Of a stretch of DNA of 13,792 bases, positions 13,313 to 13,792 are shown piece after piece (within the stretch, counting starts at the first letter, position 1; the number at the start of each line of letters is the position of its first letter). A model generated the notes under the pieces. It was given only the letters and a program-made list of their open reading frames with translations. It did no database searches and was not told the DNA's origin. Position numbers and translations under genes: made by a program. Origin of the DNA: an uncultured Clostridia bacterium (GTDB taxonomy: Bacteria; Bacillota; Clostridia; Oscillospirales; CAG-272); assembly GCA_947627815.1 (NCBI GenBank), contig CANQXN010000032.1, forward strand, positions 1 to 13,792, in the 5' to 3' direction.

Positions 13313-13375
13313 AGGGTTGATTGCAGAAAGGCTGTTCTGCATCGTATCATTACATACGAAAAGGAGTTGTGTCTT

Positions 13376-13624
13376 ATGGCAGAGAACAAACCGTTTACCG
13401 AAACCTATGAAGGTCTTCCCAAAATTGCGAAGATCCTGATCCAATTTTTTCTCGGCGCTATCGTAGGCGGTATTTATCGGATCGTCCGTTATGTGGAAAA
13501 GAAAAACACCACCACGCTGATCGTCGGTATTCTGGCGATCATTCCCCCCATCAGCTTTGTGTTCTGGGTCATTGACCTCATCACCGAGATCACTTCCAAC
13601 CGCATCACGGTGCTGGCCGACTGA
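13376..13624 (+). CDS. Small membrane protein of unknown function (82 aa)
   Basis: I do not recognise this family. The protein has a polar N-terminus (about 1-16), a hydrophobic segment ILIQFFLGAIVGGIYRIV (about 20-37), a basic loop RYVEKKN, and a longer hydrophobic segment LIVGILAIIPPISFVFWVIDLI (about 47-68) with a Pro-Pro kink, then a short polar tail. This suggests a two-span hairpin in the membrane. Translation is well supported: AAGGAG lies 9 nt before the ATG, a good promoter lies upstream, and a terminator starts 15 bp after the stop, so it is a single-gene unit with strong expression signals. Confidence 0.88.
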   Translation: MAENKPFTETYEGLPKIAKILIQFFLGAIVGGIYRIVRYVEKKNTTTLIVGILAIIPPISFVFWVIDLITEITSNRITVLAD

Positions 13625-13639
13625 CAAAACAACCGAATG

Positions 13640-13667
13640 AAACCCCCGGGGTCCCTCGGGGGTTTTT
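13640..13667 (+). terminator. Terminator of the 82-aa membrane protein gene
   Basis: Arms AAACCCCCG (13640-13648) and CGGGGGTTT (13657-13665) with an 8-nt loop, followed by T residues. It separates this gene from the lipoprotein gene that starts at 13710. Confidence 0.92.
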
Positions 13668-13709
13668 ACCTCTCTTCACCTCTTTTTGTCACCTGAAAGG
13701 AATCCTTTT

Positions 13710-13792
13710 ATGAAAGGCTTTGTCGCTCTTCTTTTGCTTCTTTCCCTTCTGATTTTCCCCGTGGCCTGCGAGGAAAGCACCTCCGGCTCTAC
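13710..13792 (+). CDS. Lipoprotein, partial (signal peptide only)
   Basis: Only the first 27 codons are in the window. They read MKGFVALLLLLSLLIFPVAC followed by EESTSGS, a short basic start, a leucine-rich core and a lipobox-like PVAC with Cys20, then a Ser/Thr/Glu-rich stretch typical of the tether of a Gram-positive surface lipoprotein. Pro at the -3 position is less usual than Leu. An AAAGGA 8 nt before the ATG supports the start. The mature function lies outside the window. Confidence 0.75.
   Translation, partial: MKGFVALLLLLSLLIFPVACEESTSGS

Overview
The window looks like chromosome of a GC-rich member of the Clostridia, probably from the gut Oscillospirales/Ruminococcaceae sphere. This is inferred from strong AGGAGG-type ribosome sites, an ECF transporter ATPase, a MecA-type adaptor, family 4 uracil-DNA glycosylase, and Gram-positive promoters with 17-bp spacers and a TGTG just before the -10. 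No rRNA, tRNA, CRISPR array, transposase or phage gene was seen.

Layout. Positions 1-3772 (minus strand) form one apparent operon, ruvC-ruvA-ruvB, a class I methyltransferase, then the 5' part of ecfA1. It is headed by a clear TTGACG-17-TATAAT promoter at 3808-3836. Positions 4136-5992 (minus) encode a membrane-anchored metallophosphoesterase with its own promoter. Positions 6340-7785 (minus) encode a MATE efflux protein. It is divergent from a LysR-type regulator (8119-9018, plus), and the two share a 333-bp control region with overlapping promoters. Positions 9096-10739 (minus) encode a membrane-anchored glycosyl-hydrolase-like 10 (GHL10) protein, convergent with the LysR gene. A plus-strand pair follows, a MecA-like adaptor (11017-11709) and uracil-DNA glycosylase (11774-12346). 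A strong bidirectional terminator separates it from a convergent TRIC/UPF0126 channel gene (12428-13063, minus). The right end holds an 82-aa membrane protein (13376-13624) and the first codons of a lipoprotein (from 13710).

How the genes relate. RuvC, RuvA and RuvB together branch-migrate and cut Holliday junctions, so this is a complete resolvasome locus. The uracil-DNA glycosylase is a second, separate DNA-repair gene. The MATE/LysR pair looks like a regulator with its divergent target. The other neighbours have no obvious shared pathway.

Most unusual content. Two gaps, 3864-4108 and 6123-6324, carry the same roughly 200-245 bp intergenic repeat in the same orientation. Each copy holds the Rho-independent terminator of the preceding minus-strand gene, then one or two 43-bp units, a G/C-arm hairpin and a long near-perfect palindrome, and ends about 30-40 bp before the next promoter. 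It looks like a modular intergenic insulator or repeat family and is the best candidate here for something undescribed. Other notable control DNA is a structured MATE leader with an 18-codon reading frame, a TRIC leader with two mutually exclusive hairpins, and a 10-bp dyad over the mecA-udg promoter.
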